Assembly: GCF_001296045.1 (NCBI RefSeq)
Contig: NZ_LJHS01000055.1
Location: 1 to 64,000 of the forward strand
DNA length: 64,000 nucleotides
Origin: Rhizobium sp. AAP43
GTDB taxonomy: Bacteria > Pseudomonadota > Alphaproteobacteria > Rhizobiales > Rhizobiaceae
Direction: 5' to 3'
Made by a program: the position numbers and the translations under genes. The notes under the pieces are model-generated. The model worked only from the letters and a program-made list of their open reading frames with translations, searched no databases and was not told where the DNA came from. Numbering within the stretch: the stretch's first letter is position 1; the number at the start of each line of letters is the position of its first letter. Below, piece after piece: positions 45,341 to 54,917 of this stretch.

Positions 45341-46840
45341 ATGGATTCCCTGTTTTATCTTTTTCATGGTTTTGCGACCGCGATCGAGCCGGCGAACCTG
45401 ATCTATGCCGCCGTAGGCGTCATTATCGGCACGGCCGTTGGCGTTCTGCCGGGCATCGGACCAGCGCTGACCGTCGCTTTGCTTCTGCCCGTTACCTTCA
45501 AGCTCGATCCGGGCGGTTCGATCATCATGTTCGCCGGCATCTATTATGGCGGCATGTATGGCGGATCGACGACGGCCATCCTGCTTAATACGCCGGGCGA
45601 AAGCGCATCGGTGGTGACGGCTCTCGAAGGCAACAAGATGGCGCGTTCCGGGCGAGGTGGACCTGCTTTGGCCACCGCCGCGATCGGATCCTTCGTTGCG
45701 GCGCTGATTGCCACGATCGGGCTGGCGTTTCTGGCCCCGATGCTGGTCAAGGTTGCCGTCAAATTTGGCCCATGGGACTACTTCGGGCTGATGCTGATCG
45801 CTTTCGTCACCGTGTCGGCGACATTCGGCTCTTCTCCGCTGCGGGGACTGACAAGTCTTGCTTTCGGCCTGTGGCTCGGTCTAATGGGCATCGATCAGCT
45901 GACGGGTCAGGCACGGCTGACGTTCGGGGTTCCGGAATTGCTTGATGGCGTGGAAGTCACGACGCTGGCTGTTGGCCTCTTTGCAATCGGCGAGGCGCTG
46001 ATCGTCGCATCACGCCATCTCTACAAGCCGGAAAAGCCCATTCCCGTAAAGGGCTCAATCTGGATGTCGAAGGAAGACTGGAAGCGCTCCTGGAAGCCTT
46101 GGTTGCGCGGTACCGTGATCGGTTTCCCGATCGGTGCGCTGCCTGCCGGTGGCGCGGAAATTCCGACCTTCCTAAGCTACAATGTCGAGCGCAAGCTCTC
46201 CAAAAAGCCTGAGGAATTCGGGCATGGTGCAATCGAAGGCGTCGCAGGACCGGAAGCTGCCAACAACGCGTCTGCCGCCGGCACATTGGTGCCGCTGCTG
46301 ACGCTTGGCCTTCCGACGTCTGCCACGGCCGCCGTGATGCTCGCCGGCTTCCAGCAATATAATATCCAGCCAGGTCCGCTGCTCTTCACCCAGCATGCCG
46401 ATCTCGTCTGGGGGCTCGTCGCCAGCCTGTTCATTGCCAATGTCATGTTGCTGGTGCTGAACCTGCCTCTGGTCGGGCTCTGGGTGAGGTTGCTCAAGAT
46501 CCCGCTGCCATGGCTCTATGCCGGCATCCTGGTCTTCGCCTCGATGGGAACGATCGCTGCAAACCCATCCGTGGTAGAACTGCTGCTGCTCACCGGCTTT
46601 GGCGTCATCGGCTTCTTCATGCGCAAGTTCGATTATCCGATCGCGCCTGCCGTGGTTGGGTTGATCCTCGGGCCACTGGCCGATAGCGCACTTCGCCGGT
46701 CCATGCAGATGAGCCTCGGCGATCCGATGATCCTGTTCCAGCACTGGAGCTCTGCGATCATGATCGGCATTGCCATGATCGCACTGGTTGCTCCGTTTAT
46801 CTTCAAGGGCCTGTCCCGTTTCCAGCAGGATGAAGACTGA
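45341..46840 (+). CDS. tctA: Tripartite tricarboxylate transporter large membrane subunit TctA
   Basis: The 499-residue protein has about eleven or twelve membrane segments and the conserved TctA blocks: [21 protein letters not shown] and [20 protein letters not shown] near the start, and [30 protein letters not shown] near 290-325. It is the main permease of the TctABC system. A strong terminator 8 bp after its stop ends the tctCBA transcript. Confidence 0.96.
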   Translation: MDSLFYLFHGFATAIEPANLIYAAVGVIIGTAVGVLPGIGPALTVALLLPVTFKLDPGGSIIMFAGIYYGGMYGGSTTAILLNTPGESASVVTALEGNKMARSGRGGPALATAAIGSFVAALIATIGLAFLAPMLVKVAVKFGPWDYFGLMLIAFVTVSATFGSSPLRGLTSLAFGLWLGLMGIDQLTGQARLTFGVPELLDGVEVTTLAVGLFAIGEALIVASRHLYKPEKPIPVKGSIWMSKEDWKRSWKPWLRGTVIGFPIGALPAGGAEIPTFLSYNVERKLSKKPEEFGHGAIEGVAGPEAANNASAAGTLVPLLTLGLPTSATAAVMLAGFQQYNIQPGPLLFTQHADLVWGLVASLFIANVMLLVLNLPLVGLWVRLLKIPLPWLYAGILVFASMGTIAANPSVVELLLLTGFGVIGFFMRKFDYPIAPAVVGLILGPLADSALRRSMQMSLGDPMILFQHWSSAIMIGIAMIALVAPFIFKGLSRFQQDED

Positions 46841-46848
46841 GAATTTCT

Positions 46849-46877
46849 GCGGCGGCTTCACTGGCCGCCGCTTTTTT
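46849..46877 (+). terminator. Intrinsic terminator after tctA
   Basis: A perfect eight-base-pair GC stem (GCGGCGGC/GCCGCCGC) with a seven-base loop is followed directly by six T. It separates tctCBA from the gntR gene. Confidence 0.88.
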
Positions 46878-46927
46878 CGCTTACGCGACGATGATAGAAG
46901 GCAGACGAATTCAACAGAGCGAGCCCC

Positions 46928-47812
46928 ATGGCGCGAAACAGTCTGACGCCTCAAATTACCGAAAACATCATCGAATACGCCAAAACAAACGGCATGGGTG
47001 AGGGTGACCGCCTGCCGCTTCAGATGCTGGCGGATGCCTTTCGTGTTTCCAGGGCGCCAATCATGGGGGCGCTCAAGAGCCTTGAGGCGCAAGGCATAGT
47101 GCGCTCGGAACCCAACCGCGGTTTCTTCCTTGCCGTCGATGCGCAGGCCCTCGATGCCGCCAAACCCACCGGCCCCGGCGATGCGGAGGGCAATGAAGAC
47201 GTTTATTTCCGGATGGCGGACGACCGCCTGTCTGGAGCGCTTCCGGACAAGGTGAGCGAAAACGAGTTGATGCGGATGTACGATCTTCCGCGTACGAGAT
47301 TGCTCAAGATCCTGCACCGAATTGCCGACGAGGGCTGGATAGAGCGTCTTCCCGGTAACGGATGGGCATTCACACAGGCGCTCACCTCTCGCAAGAGTTA
47401 CGAGGACGGATATGCATTCCGTGCCGTCATCGAACAGCAGGCGATGCTCCTGCCGACCTTCGAGCCGAATCAAGAAGGGTTCAAGCGTGCTCGCGAAACC
47501 CAGAGCAATCTCCGCGACGGTGGTTACGAAGCGTGGTCACGCGCCGAGATCTTCAAGGCCAATAACGAGTTTCATGAGATGCTCGTCGCTTGCTCGCAGA
47601 ATGAATTTTTTCTCGATGCGATCCGACGCATCAATCGTCTGCGCCGCCTCATCGAATACCGCATCACGATAGATCGGACGCGCCTGCCGCGGCAAACCAA
47701 CGAACACCTGCATATCCTCGACCTGATCGAGGATGGACGCAGGAACGAAGCCGCTGCGTTTCTTTACACGCATATCCTTGGCGCCGGACGCATCAAGACC
47801 CCGCAAGCCTGA
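46928..47812 (+). CDS. GntR-family regulator with tandem winged-helix domains and FCD-like sensor
   Basis: The 294-residue protein has a first winged helix at about 8-62 (LPLQMLADAFRVSRAPIMGALKSLEAQGIVRSEPNRGFF). A second winged helix follows at about 98-146 (VSENELMRMYDLPRTRLLKILHRIADEGWIERLPGNGWAF). The C-terminal helical region (EDGYAFRAVIEQQAMLLPTFEP...NNEFHEMLVACSQN) resembles FCD ligand domains of FadR-type regulators. Most GntR proteins have only one winged helix. Position between the transporter and aconitase genes suggests it controls both in response to a tricarboxylate. Confidence 0.88.
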   Translation: MARNSLTPQITENIIEYAKTNGMGEGDRLPLQMLADAFRVSRAPIMGALKSLEAQGIVRSEPNRGFFLAVDAQALDAAKPTGPGDAEGNEDVYFRMADDRLSGALPDKVSENELMRMYDLPRTRLLKILHRIADEGWIERLPGNGWAFTQALTSRKSYEDGYAFRAVIEQQAMLLPTFEPNQEGFKRARETQSNLRDGGYEAWSRAEIFKANNEFHEMLVACSQNEFFLDAIRRINRLRRLIEYRITIDRTRLPRQTNEHLHILDLIEDGRRNEAAAFLYTHILGAGRIKTPQA

Positions 47813-47881
47813 CGGCGCCGCCGCGTCTACGCCCGCGAGGCAAATATGCAGGGCAAAGTCAGGCACGTCCTTGCGAAGATT

Positions 47882-47902
47882 GCATTTTATAGTTATATAA
47901 TG
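47882..47902. promoter_or_regulatory. AT-rich palindrome in acnA promoter, candidate GntR operator
   Basis: CATTTTATAGTTATATAATG (47883-47902) is a 20-base near-palindrome matching itself at 16 of 20 positions. It also contains a -10-like TATAAT (47896-47901). Related AT-rich elements beginning G(C/T)ATTTTA lie before tctC (43768) and before the chemoreceptor gene (51455). A shared regulator, perhaps the GntR protein, is inferred. Confidence 0.4.
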
Positions 47903-47974
47903 TCGAAATCGATACGGATGCCTTAGGCCTCCGTCCCTCACGATGACATGTATTGAACCGGGCAAGACACGCGG

Positions 47975-50581
47975 ATGAAAATTGAAATCAATGACGTCTC
48001 TTACGAAGTCATAGACCTGCCTGCGGAGGCCGGCGAAAAGCTTGCGCGCATGCCGTATATTCACCGCATCCTGCTGGAAAATGTGATCCGGACCGGAGGC
48101 GATGATGCGGCCGGCGCGCGCAAGGCGATCCTCGATTGGGTTGATACGGGCGAAAGCGATGTCGAGATCCCATTCCTTCCCAATCGCGTCCTGATGCATG
48201 ACACGACCTGTGGCCCGGCGCTGGTCGATATCGCCGGGATGCGTTCGGCCCTGGCGGAGGCTGGCGGCGACCCTTCGCTGCTCAATCCCGTCGTTCCCGT
48301 GGATGTTTCGACCGACCATTCCGTCGCCGTCGATGCGTTCGGAACATCTGCTGCCTTGGCCCGCAACATGGCGCGTGAGTACGACCGCAATTCCGAGCGC
48401 TACAGCTTCATGAAATGGGCGACCAACACGCTTTCGGATTTCCGCGCCCATCCGCCCGGTACCGGCATCATGCACACGCTCAATCTCGAGCGGCTGGCCA
48501 CGATCGCAACGCCATACCGCCGCGAAGGACGCCTCTGGGCCGTGCCGGACACGCTGATCGGTACGGACAGCCACACGCCGATGATCAATGGCATCGGTGT
48601 GCTGGCTTGGGGGGTGGGCGGCCTAGAAGCGGAAAGCGTGTTTTTCGGCATGCCGGTGGCGCTGCGCGTCCCTGACGTTGTCGGTGTCAAGTTGACCGGC
48701 GCACTGCGCGAAGGCGTTCTTGCCACCGATCTCGCGCTCGTCATCACCCATCTGCTGCGAAAGATCGACCTGCAGGACAAGTTCGTCGAGTTTTACGGAC
48801 CGGGCGTCTCCGCTCTGACAGCGGGAGAACGTGCGGTCGTTGCCAACATGACACCGGAGTTTGGCGCCAACAGCGGCTATTTTCCGATCGATAACAGATC
48901 GATCGACTACCTGCTGCAGACGGGCCGCAGCAAGGAGCACGCTCTCTTTGTAGAAGCCTATGCGAAACGCGTCGGGCTGTGGTTCGACCCGCAAGCCAAT
49001 CCCCGTTATACGTCGATACTTGAACTCGACCTCGACAGTGTCGAGCCAAGCCTTGCCGGTCCCCGCCGCCCACAGGACAGGATTGCGGTCAGCGGCACCC
49101 GCGTGGCCATCAGTGATATGAAGACAGGTGCTGTTGCAGTCGAAGGCGAACCGAACGACGGGGCTGTGGCGATTGCGGCGATCACCAGTTGCACCAACAC
49201 GTCCGATCCCGGCCTGCTCATCGCGGCAGGCCTGTTGGCAAGAAAGGCACGACAGTTCGGGTTGCGCCCGCCGCACTGGGTCAAGACGTCCACCGCGCCG
49301 GGTTCTCCAACGGCCGAACGCTATCTGGTCCGCGCCGGGTTGCTGGACGATCTCGAATCCGTCGGTTTCGGCATTGTCGGTTACGGCTGTACCACCTGCA
49401 TCGGCAATTCCGGCCCGCTGACGGAGCCTGTCGCGAAAGCAATGGCTGAGCGCGGCATTCTGCCCGCGGCAGTGATCTCCGGAAACCGGAATTTCCCAGG
49501 TCGCATCCATCCGCAGCTCGAAGCCGGCTTTCTGGCATCACCGCCGCTGGTCGTCGCGTTCGCGCTGGCGGGCACCGTCGAGATCGACATCATGACCGAC
49601 GTGATCGGTGCTGCTACGGATGGCACTTCGGTAACGCTTGCCATGCTCTGGCCGAGCGCTTCCGAGATTGACGAAGCGCTCACCCTGGCATCCAGCATTG
49701 CCGATTTCGCTCCGGCCTATGATGCGGCGGAGGCGAGCAAGGCGTGGAAGGACTTGTCTGCGCCCACGACCACATTGTTTCCGTGGGACGAGAATTCGAC
49801 CTATATCCGCCGTCCGCCATTTGCGAGTTTCGGCAAGGGCACGCAGCTCGGCACCTATCAGGCGCATCCGATCCTCGTTCTCGGCGACGACATCACGACG
49901 GACCATATCTCGCCGGCAGGCGCGATCCCCGCCAAGGGCGATGCCGGCCGTCACCTGATCGAGCGCGGCGAGAACCCGACGGACCTCAACGTCTTCTCAT
50001 CGCGCCGCGGCAACTGGGAAGTGATGATCCGCGGCCTGTTCACCAACAAGACGGTGCGCAACCTGCTGGGCGATGTTCCGCCCGGATCGACAATCCACTC
50101 CCCATCGGGTGCCGTGATGTCGCTCTGGGATGCGGCACAGAGATATCAGGATGAAAAGCGCTCGGTCGTCATCGTCGCCGGCGAGCGGTACGGCATGGGG
50201 TCTTCCCGTGACTGGGCGGCCAAGGGTGCGGCGCTGCTCAGCGTTCGCGCGGTGCTCGCCAAGAGTTTTGAGCGCATCCACCGCTGGAACCTGATCGGAA
50301 TGGGCGTGCTGCCGCTTCGCCTGCCCGAGGGTTTTGGCCCCGATGAACTGGCATTGGTGCCCGGCGATCTCCTGACGGTCGTCGCCGAACCCGACACCAT
50401 TTCGCCGCGCTGCCCCGTCGAGGTGCGGCTCGAGCGCAGGTCCGGCGAGACGCTGACTTTCTCGGCCAGCGCCGCCATCGAGACCAATGCGGAGGTAAAC
50501 ATTCTGCGCGCGGGAGGAATCCTGCCGATGATCCTCGCCAGATTGATGGCGGATGATCGCCGCAAGCGATCCGACGCCTGA
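47975..50581 (+). CDS. Aconitase (AcnA-type aconitate hydratase family)
   Basis: The 868-residue protein carries the [4Fe-4S] ligands Cys406 (TSCTNTSD), Cys472 and Cys475 (GCTTCIGNSGPL), with the same spacing as E. coli AcnA. Other family blocks are GTDSHTPMINGIGVLAWGVGGLEAE, TAPGSPTAERYL, GNRNFPGRIHP, GDDITTDHISPAGAIPAKG, FSSRRGNWEVMIRGLF and ERYGMGSSRDWAAKG. It is slightly shorter than typical AcnA (about 890). Genetic context points to a dedicated copy acting on an imported tricarboxylate (citrate, cis-aconitate or a homologue) rather than the housekeeping enzyme. The next gene is 26 bp away, in the same operon. Confidence 0.92.
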   Translation: MKIEINDVSYEVIDLPAEAGEKLARMPYIHRILLENVIRTGGDDAAGARKAILDWVDTGESDVEIPFLPNRVLMHDTTCGPALVDIAGMRSALAEAGGDPSLLNPVVPVDVSTDHSVAVDAFGTSAALARNMAREYDRNSERYSFMKWATNTLSDFRAHPPGTGIMHTLNLERLATIATPYRREGRLWAVPDTLIGTDSHTPMINGIGVLAWGVGGLEAESVFFGMPVALRVPDVVGVKLTGALREGVLATDLALVITHLLRKIDLQDKFVEFYGPGVSALTAGERAVVANMTPEFGANSGYFPIDNRSIDYLLQTGRSKEHALFVEAYAKRVGLWFDPQANPRYTSILELDLDSVEPSLAGPRRPQDRIAVSGTRVAISDMKTGAVAVEGEPNDGAVAIAAITSCTNTSDPGLLIAAGLLARKARQFGLRPPHWVKTSTAPGSPTAERYLVRAGLLDDLESVGFGIVGYGCTTCIGNSGPLTEPVAKAMAERGILPAAVISGNRNFPGRIHPQLEAGFLASPPLVVAFALAGTVEIDIMTDVIGAATDGTSVTLAMLWPSASEIDEALTLASSIADFAPAYDAAEASKAWKDLSAPTTTLFPWDENSTYIRRPPFASFGKGTQLGTYQAHPILVLGDDITTDHISPAGAIPAKGDAGRHLIERGENPTDLNVFSSRRGNWEVMIRGLFTNKTVRNLLGDVPPGSTIHSPSGAVMSLWDAAQRYQDEKRSVVIVAGERYGMGSSRDWAAKGAALLSVRAVLAKSFERIHRWNLIGMGVLPLRLPEGFGPDELALVPGDLLTVVAEPDTISPRCPVEVRLERRSGETLTFSASAAIETNAEVNILRAGGILPMILARLMADDRRKRSDA

Positions 50582-50607
50582 TCGAAGGCAGGAGGCTGGG
50601 AGAAGAA

Positions 50608-51351
50608 ATGGCAAGTGGTGATATCGCCAGCGCGCGACAGGCGCTTGCGCCGTCGGGCACCCTGCGGGCAACAATCAATGTTGGAAACCCGGTGCTTGCA
50701 CGGCGCGACGACACGGGTGCGGTAAGCGGCATTTCCGTCGATCTGGCACGTTTGCTTGCAGATGATCTGAAGGTGCCGTTGCAGCTCAGTGTATTCGAGA
50801 CGGCCGGCAAAGCTGTGTCCGCGGTCGCGGCCGGCCTTGCCGATATCGGCTTTTTCGCCCGCGATCCCGATCGCGCCGGCCTGATCGCGTTCACCGAGCC
50901 TTATCTGTTGATCGAAGGATGTTATCTGGTGCGCGAGGGCTCCAGCCTGCAAAGCATTGCGGAAGTGGATGTGCCGGGACTTTGGCTGACGGTCGGTCGG
51001 GCGAGCGCCTATGATCTCTTTCTCTCGCGTGAAATCCGGCATGCCGTGATCGAGCGGGCACCGACATCCACGGTGGTCGTCGAGACTTTCTTGCACACAG
51101 AGGCGGATGTCGCAGCCGGCGTTCGCCAGCAGCTTGAAGCCGACGCTGCGCGGTTTGGTGGATTAAGGCTGCTGCCCGGCCGTTTCATGGTGATCGAGCA
51201 GGCCATGGGGGTGGCGCGCTCGCGTGGAAAATTTGCTGTGGACGTGCTTGCCGACTTCGTTGAGCGCATGACGGCAGAGGGCATAATTGCCAGCCTTCCA
51301 AAATCCTGCCAGGTCGCGGAAACGGCTGTTTCTCACGCTCCGAAGAGCTGA
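50608..51351 (+). CDS. Leaderless periplasmic-binding-fold protein (SBP_bac_3-like), possible cytosolic enzyme
   Basis: The 247-residue protein has an amino-acid-type solute-binding fold (SGTLRATINVGNPVLARRDDTGAVSGISVDLARLLADDL; FETAGKAVSAVAAGLADIGFFARDPDRAGLIAFTEPYLLIEGCYLV). It starts directly at the fold, with no signal peptide, and no ABC permease genes are near. Some proteins of this fold are enzymes, including cyclohexadienyl dehydratase and aconitate isomerase. Given the coupled aconitase gene, conversion of trans-aconitate or another imported acid to an aconitase substrate is a reasonable guess. A ligand-sensing role is the alternative. Confidence 0.75.
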   Translation: MASGDIASARQALAPSGTLRATINVGNPVLARRDDTGAVSGISVDLARLLADDLKVPLQLSVFETAGKAVSAVAAGLADIGFFARDPDRAGLIAFTEPYLLIEGCYLVREGSSLQSIAEVDVPGLWLTVGRASAYDLFLSREIRHAVIERAPTSTVVVETFLHTEADVAAGVRQQLEADAARFGGLRLLPGRFMVIEQAMGVARSRGKFAVDVLADFVERMTAEGIIASLPKSCQVAETAVSHAPKS

Positions 51352-51454
51352 GTGAAGGTTTTAACCTTCTCTCACGCCCAAATCTCCGTGTGTGGCTACA
51401 CGTAGAGCAGATTGCGCCGATCATTGATGATCTTGCTGCAATGGTGTGTAATTT

Positions 51455-51475
51455 GTATTTTATAATTACATACAT
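51455..51475. promoter_or_regulatory. AT-rich imperfect palindrome upstream of chemoreceptor gene
   Basis: GTATTTTATAATTACATAC (51455-51473) has matching GTAT/ATAC ends and 14 of 19 self-complementary positions. It is similar to the element before acnA and shares ATTTTA with the one before tctC. It lies about 105 bp before the chemoreceptor start and may place that gene in the same regulon. Confidence 0.35.
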
Positions 51476-51579
51476 CAATATTTAAACGAAGCTGTAATGG
51501 TTGCCTGGCTAGTCTCGTCTCTCTGCGTGGAATGATGTCCATGCTCGGCATATCTGCCACTCTCCAGGAGGGGGAGGAC

Positions 51580-53508
51580 ATGGGGGAGCTTTCATCAATG
51601 AATATCAGCAATCTTTCGATCCTGAAAAAGATCAGCCTTGTGGTCTTGTTGATGGGAGCTGCCGCCGGCGCCATCGCTGCGGTCGGCGCGCAAGGTCTCA
51701 ACACGCTGGGCGCGTCGTTGCGTGACACCGGTGCGCGAGAGGAAGTCGCCCGCGAGGCCATGGATCTGCGCATCGACATCATTTCCATCCAGCGCATGAG
51801 CTACCAGCTGGCAATCGCACCCGAAAAAGCCGCCGACTTCGCCGCAGAGACTGACCGGCGCGTCGCCGAGATGCTGGGCAGGTTGCCGAAGATTGCTGCC
51901 ACCGCAGATGCTACCGAGACGCAGATCCTCGGCAAGATCCGCAATGCACTGGACGCCTATTTTAACCAGATCCGCACGATGGTCTCTGTTGCCTCGACAC
52001 CGGCCGGCCAGGATCTTCCCGCAATGAAGGCTGAACTGGCAAAGGTTCTGGAAACTCAGAAGCTAGTGACGGCCACGGTCAAGGAATACTCGACCTATTC
52101 GGCCAATACGCTCGCCGGGGCCCGCGAACACGCATTGTCCGCTTCCGGTTTCACAATGATGGTTTTGATGCTGACGGCTGCTTTCTGTATCATCGCCGGC
52201 GTGGCTGTTTCCTTTGTTCTCGCCAGACGCGGCATCGTCAATCCAATCCGCAGCTTAACCGCTATCATGACCGAAATGGCCGGTGGCAAGCTTGCCGGCC
52301 TGATCCCCGGTACAGCGCGCAAGGATGAGATCGGCGAGATGGCGCGTGCGCTGGAGGTCTTCCACGCCAATGAACAGCATATGCGCACGATGGAGGCCCA
52401 GGAGGCAGCCCTTCACGCGCAAAGTAAGGACCTGCAGTCGTCAATCAGCGGCATCGTTTCGGCGGCTGTTGCTGGCGATTTCTCCAGGCGCATCTCGAAA
52501 TCCTACGACGATGCTGACCTCCAGAATTTTGCAGCAAGCATCAACGAGCTCGTCGCAAGCGTCGATCAGGGCGTAACCGAAGTCCGGCGTGTCATCGCAT
52601 CGCTTTCAGAGGCCGATCTGAGCCAGGAGATGCACGGTGATTTCCAGGGGGCTTTTGCCGAGCTCCAGTCCAATGTCAATGCGACGATGGCGACCCTTCG
52701 CTCCACGATGCAAGGCATCCGCAATGCCGCAGGAACCATTACCGATAACTCCGGAGAGCTGTCTGCCTCGGCAAATCAGCTTGCACGGCGCACGGAACAA
52801 CAGGCCGCAGCTCTGGAAGAGACAGCAGCGGCCCTTGATGAAATCACCACCACCGTCAAGACCTCGACAGCGCGCGCCGGCGAAGCAAGCCAAATGGTTC
52901 GCGAAACCAAGGCAAGCGCCGGCAAGTCGGGCGACATTGTCCGTAACGCGATTGATGCCATGGGCCGCATCGAACAGTCCTCGCAGAAGATCAGCCAGAT
53001 CATCTCGGTGATCGACGAGATCGCATTCCAGACGAACCTGCTGGCCTTGAATGCCGGCGTCGAGGCGGCGCGCGCGGGTGAGGCCGGCCGCGGTTTCGCA
53101 GTCGTGGCGCAAGAAGTTCGTGAACTTGCCCAGCGTTCAGCCAACGCGGCCAAGGAGATCAAAACGCTTATCAATACCTCTGCAGAGGAGGTGAAGGGCG
53201 GCGTGACGCTGGTTCTGTCCACCGGGGAGTCGCTGAAGGAAATCGAGTCCTTGGTCAACCGCGTCAATGATCACGTGGTGTCGATTGCCAAGGCTGCGCA
53301 GGAACAGTCGCTGGCGCTGGGCGAAATTAACTCCTCCGTCAATCACATGGATCAGATGACCCAGCAGAATGCGGCGATGGTCGAGGAAACCACGGCGGCC
53401 AGCCAGGTTCTCGCAAGCGAGGCACGCCTGCTACAAGATAAACTTCAGCGTTTTCGTCTTGAGGCAAGCGCCGGGCAAGGCCGCCAATATTTTCGGGATG
53501 CAGCCTAA
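51580..53508 (+). CDS. Methyl-accepting chemotaxis protein
   Basis: I choose the ATG at 51580, just after a GGAGGGGGAGG site; the frame is open to 51532. The 642-residue receptor has a first membrane helix near 18-38, a periplasmic four-helix-type sensor (about 40-190), a second helix near 190-215, HAMP domains (about 216-370) and a signalling domain with the conserved hairpin tip ([43 protein letters not shown]) near 475-515. No CheR-binding pentapeptide is seen at the C-terminus. Its place at the end of the tricarboxylate cluster suggests taxis to the same compounds. Confidence 0.94.
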   Translation: MGELSSMNISNLSILKKISLVVLLMGAAAGAIAAVGAQGLNTLGASLRDTGAREEVAREAMDLRIDIISIQRMSYQLAIAPEKAADFAAETDRRVAEMLGRLPKIAATADATETQILGKIRNALDAYFNQIRTMVSVASTPAGQDLPAMKAELAKVLETQKLVTATVKEYSTYSANTLAGAREHALSASGFTMMVLMLTAAFCIIAGVAVSFVLARRGIVNPIRSLTAIMTEMAGGKLAGLIPGTARKDEIGEMARALEVFHANEQHMRTMEAQEAALHAQSKDLQSSISGIVSAAVAGDFSRRISKSYDDADLQNFAASINELVASVDQGVTEVRRVIASLSEADLSQEMHGDFQGAFAELQSNVNATMATLRSTMQGIRNAAGTITDNSGELSASANQLARRTEQQAAALEETAAALDEITTTVKTSTARAGEASQMVRETKASAGKSGDIVRNAIDAMGRIEQSSQKISQIISVIDEIAFQTNLLALNAGVEAARAGEAGRGFAVVAQEVRELAQRSANAAKEIKTLINTSAEEVKGGVTLVLSTGESLKEIESLVNRVNDHVVSIAKAAQEQSLALGEINSSVNHMDQMTQQNAAMVEETTAASQVLASEARLLQDKLQRFRLEASAGQGRQYFRDAA

Positions 53509-53530
53509 GGCGAGATTACCCTTCAATCAT

Positions 53531-53573
53531 CGAAGAGGGGAGGTCCTGGCTCACCGGCCCCTCTTCGCTTTTG
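53531..53573 (+). terminator. Intrinsic-type terminator after the chemoreceptor gene
   Basis: A perfect ten-base-pair stem, CGAAGAGGGG and CCCCTCTTCG, with a 17-base loop is followed by CTTTTG, 22 bp after the stop codon. The next ~270 bp (53574-53845) show nothing recognisable. Confidence 0.75.
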
Positions 53574-53845
53574 ATTGTCGAGACCTTGGCTTCCCCCGCG
53601 GCGAGACGTTTAAGAAACAATGTTTCCAAGTTAGCTAGACATTCCACTGTTTTGCAGGCTCGGGTTGTTTAAAGCGCCCTCGCGGCCAGACCGGTGCATG
53701 GGAGTGATTTTCGCATCGAACCCACGGAAAGCGTATGCCGAAAAGGACCAATAAGGGGAGGTCGTTGAGAACCACCAAGCGGCAGACTGCAAGATCGCGG
53801 GGAGGTCCGTTTTGCCCCGCCAGGCGCGGAACTATGCCAGGTCGG

Positions 53846-54098
53846 TCACGCTTTTTCAGGCGAAACCGCGATGCACTTCAATTCCAGAAGGAGAGCGGGA
53901 TGCGCCAGAGCGGTTACACCAATGGCTGTCCATGTCGACCGGGCTCTTGGCAAGAACCTGTCCCTGACGTCCTTGTAGAGCTGCAGATGATCCGCACTAT
54001 CGACATGGTAGGTAGTTAGTTCGACGATGTCGTCGAAGGAACACCCTCCTTCGTGCAGTACAGTCTTCAGGTTCTGCCATGCGGCGACAAGCCCCTGT
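53846..54098 (-). pseudogene. RidA/YjgF-family gene remnant (5' end lost)
   Basis: The minus strand from about 54098 encodes QGLVAAWQNLKTVLHEGG, then CSFDDIVELTTYHVD and DRFLPRARSTWTAIGVTALAHPALLLELKCIAV, ending at TGA 53848-53846. This is the C-terminal two-thirds of a RidA/YjgF/UK114 protein (reactive imine deaminase family). A stop codon and IS3-derived sequence lie immediately upstream, so the start is gone. Confidence 0.8.
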
Positions 54099-54099
54099 C

Positions 54100-54690
54100 A
54101 AAACCACGGTGGCCGACAAGACCGCGCCATGTCCGCTCGACCGGGTGAACCGGCAGTTTTTCGCGCCAGCGCCGAACAAGCTCTGGCTTTCAGATTTCAC
54201 CTATGTGGCCCCTTGGCAGGGCTTCGTTTACGTCGCGTTCGTGATCGATGCCTTCGCTCGCCGCATCGTCGGTTGGCGGGCAAGCCGGACGGCCCATTCG
54301 GGCTTTGTGCTCGATGCCCTCGACCAGGCACTACATGATCGGCGGCCAGTCCATCGTGGCGGGCTGGTTCACCATTCCGACCGCGGCTCGCAATATGTGT
54401 CCATTCGCTATTCCGAACGGCTGGCGGAAGCGGGCATCGAGCCGTCTGTGGGGAGTGTTGGCGATTCTTATGACAACGCTCTCGCTGAAACGATCAACGG
54501 TCTTTACAAGGCCGTGCTTATCCATCGGCGAGGACCGTGGAGAAACTTCGAAGCCGTGGAGTTCGCCACGCTGCAATGGGTAGATTGGTTCAACAACCGC
54601 CGCCTTCTGGAGCCCATCGGCAACATACCGCCAGCCGAGGCCGAAGAACGATACTATGCCATGCTGGACGCGCCAGCCATGGCCGCATAA
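54100..54690 (+). pseudogene. IS3-family transposase OrfB, N-terminally truncated
   Basis: About 196 residues remain, starting inside the protein (TAPCPLDRVNRQFFAPAPNKLW). The integrase core is complete, with Asp in LSDFTYV, Asp in HHSDRGSQY and Glu in LAETINGLY. The N-terminal DNA-binding part is gone, so it is not expected to work. An ATG at 54079 opens the frame but lies in the RidA remnant. Confidence 0.8.
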
Positions 54691-54729
54691 CTTAAACCAA
54701 ACGGTCTCCGGCAAAGCCGGGGCGGTTCA
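54100..54729 (+). mobile_element. Truncated IS3-family element
   Basis: Only the 3' part of an IS3-family element is left. It abuts the RidA remnant at about 54100 and ends at the presumed right terminal repeat, which reversed begins TGAACCGCCCCGGCTTTGCC. The left end and orfA are missing. Right of it lies the EAL remnant, so this element probably removed that gene's 5' end. Confidence 0.75.
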
Positions 54730-54917
54730 TCTTGCCCTGAAAGCGGTAGGGTTCAAGATATCGATTGATGATTTCGGCACTGGTTTCTCCAATTTGGCGC
54801 AGCTGTCCAAGCTTCCCTATGATTGCTTGAAAATCGATCGCTCGCTGGTCAGAGATATTGCTTCAACCCATGAGACCCGGTAATCCCCCCATTTTTAACG
54901 GGGCTCCGCAGTAGAAT

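Noticed and set aside
46172..47473. A 433-codon minus-strand open frame
   Set aside because: It lies antisense to tctA and gntR, crosses a strong terminator and has a composition typical of the complement of GC-rich coding sequence.
47537..48574. A 345-codon minus-strand open frame
   Set aside because: It is antisense to gntR and the aconitase gene, both of which have clear family motifs.
48623..49510. A 295-codon minus-strand open frame within the aconitase gene
   Set aside because: It is antisense to conserved iron-sulfur and substrate-binding motifs of aconitase; no motif of its own.
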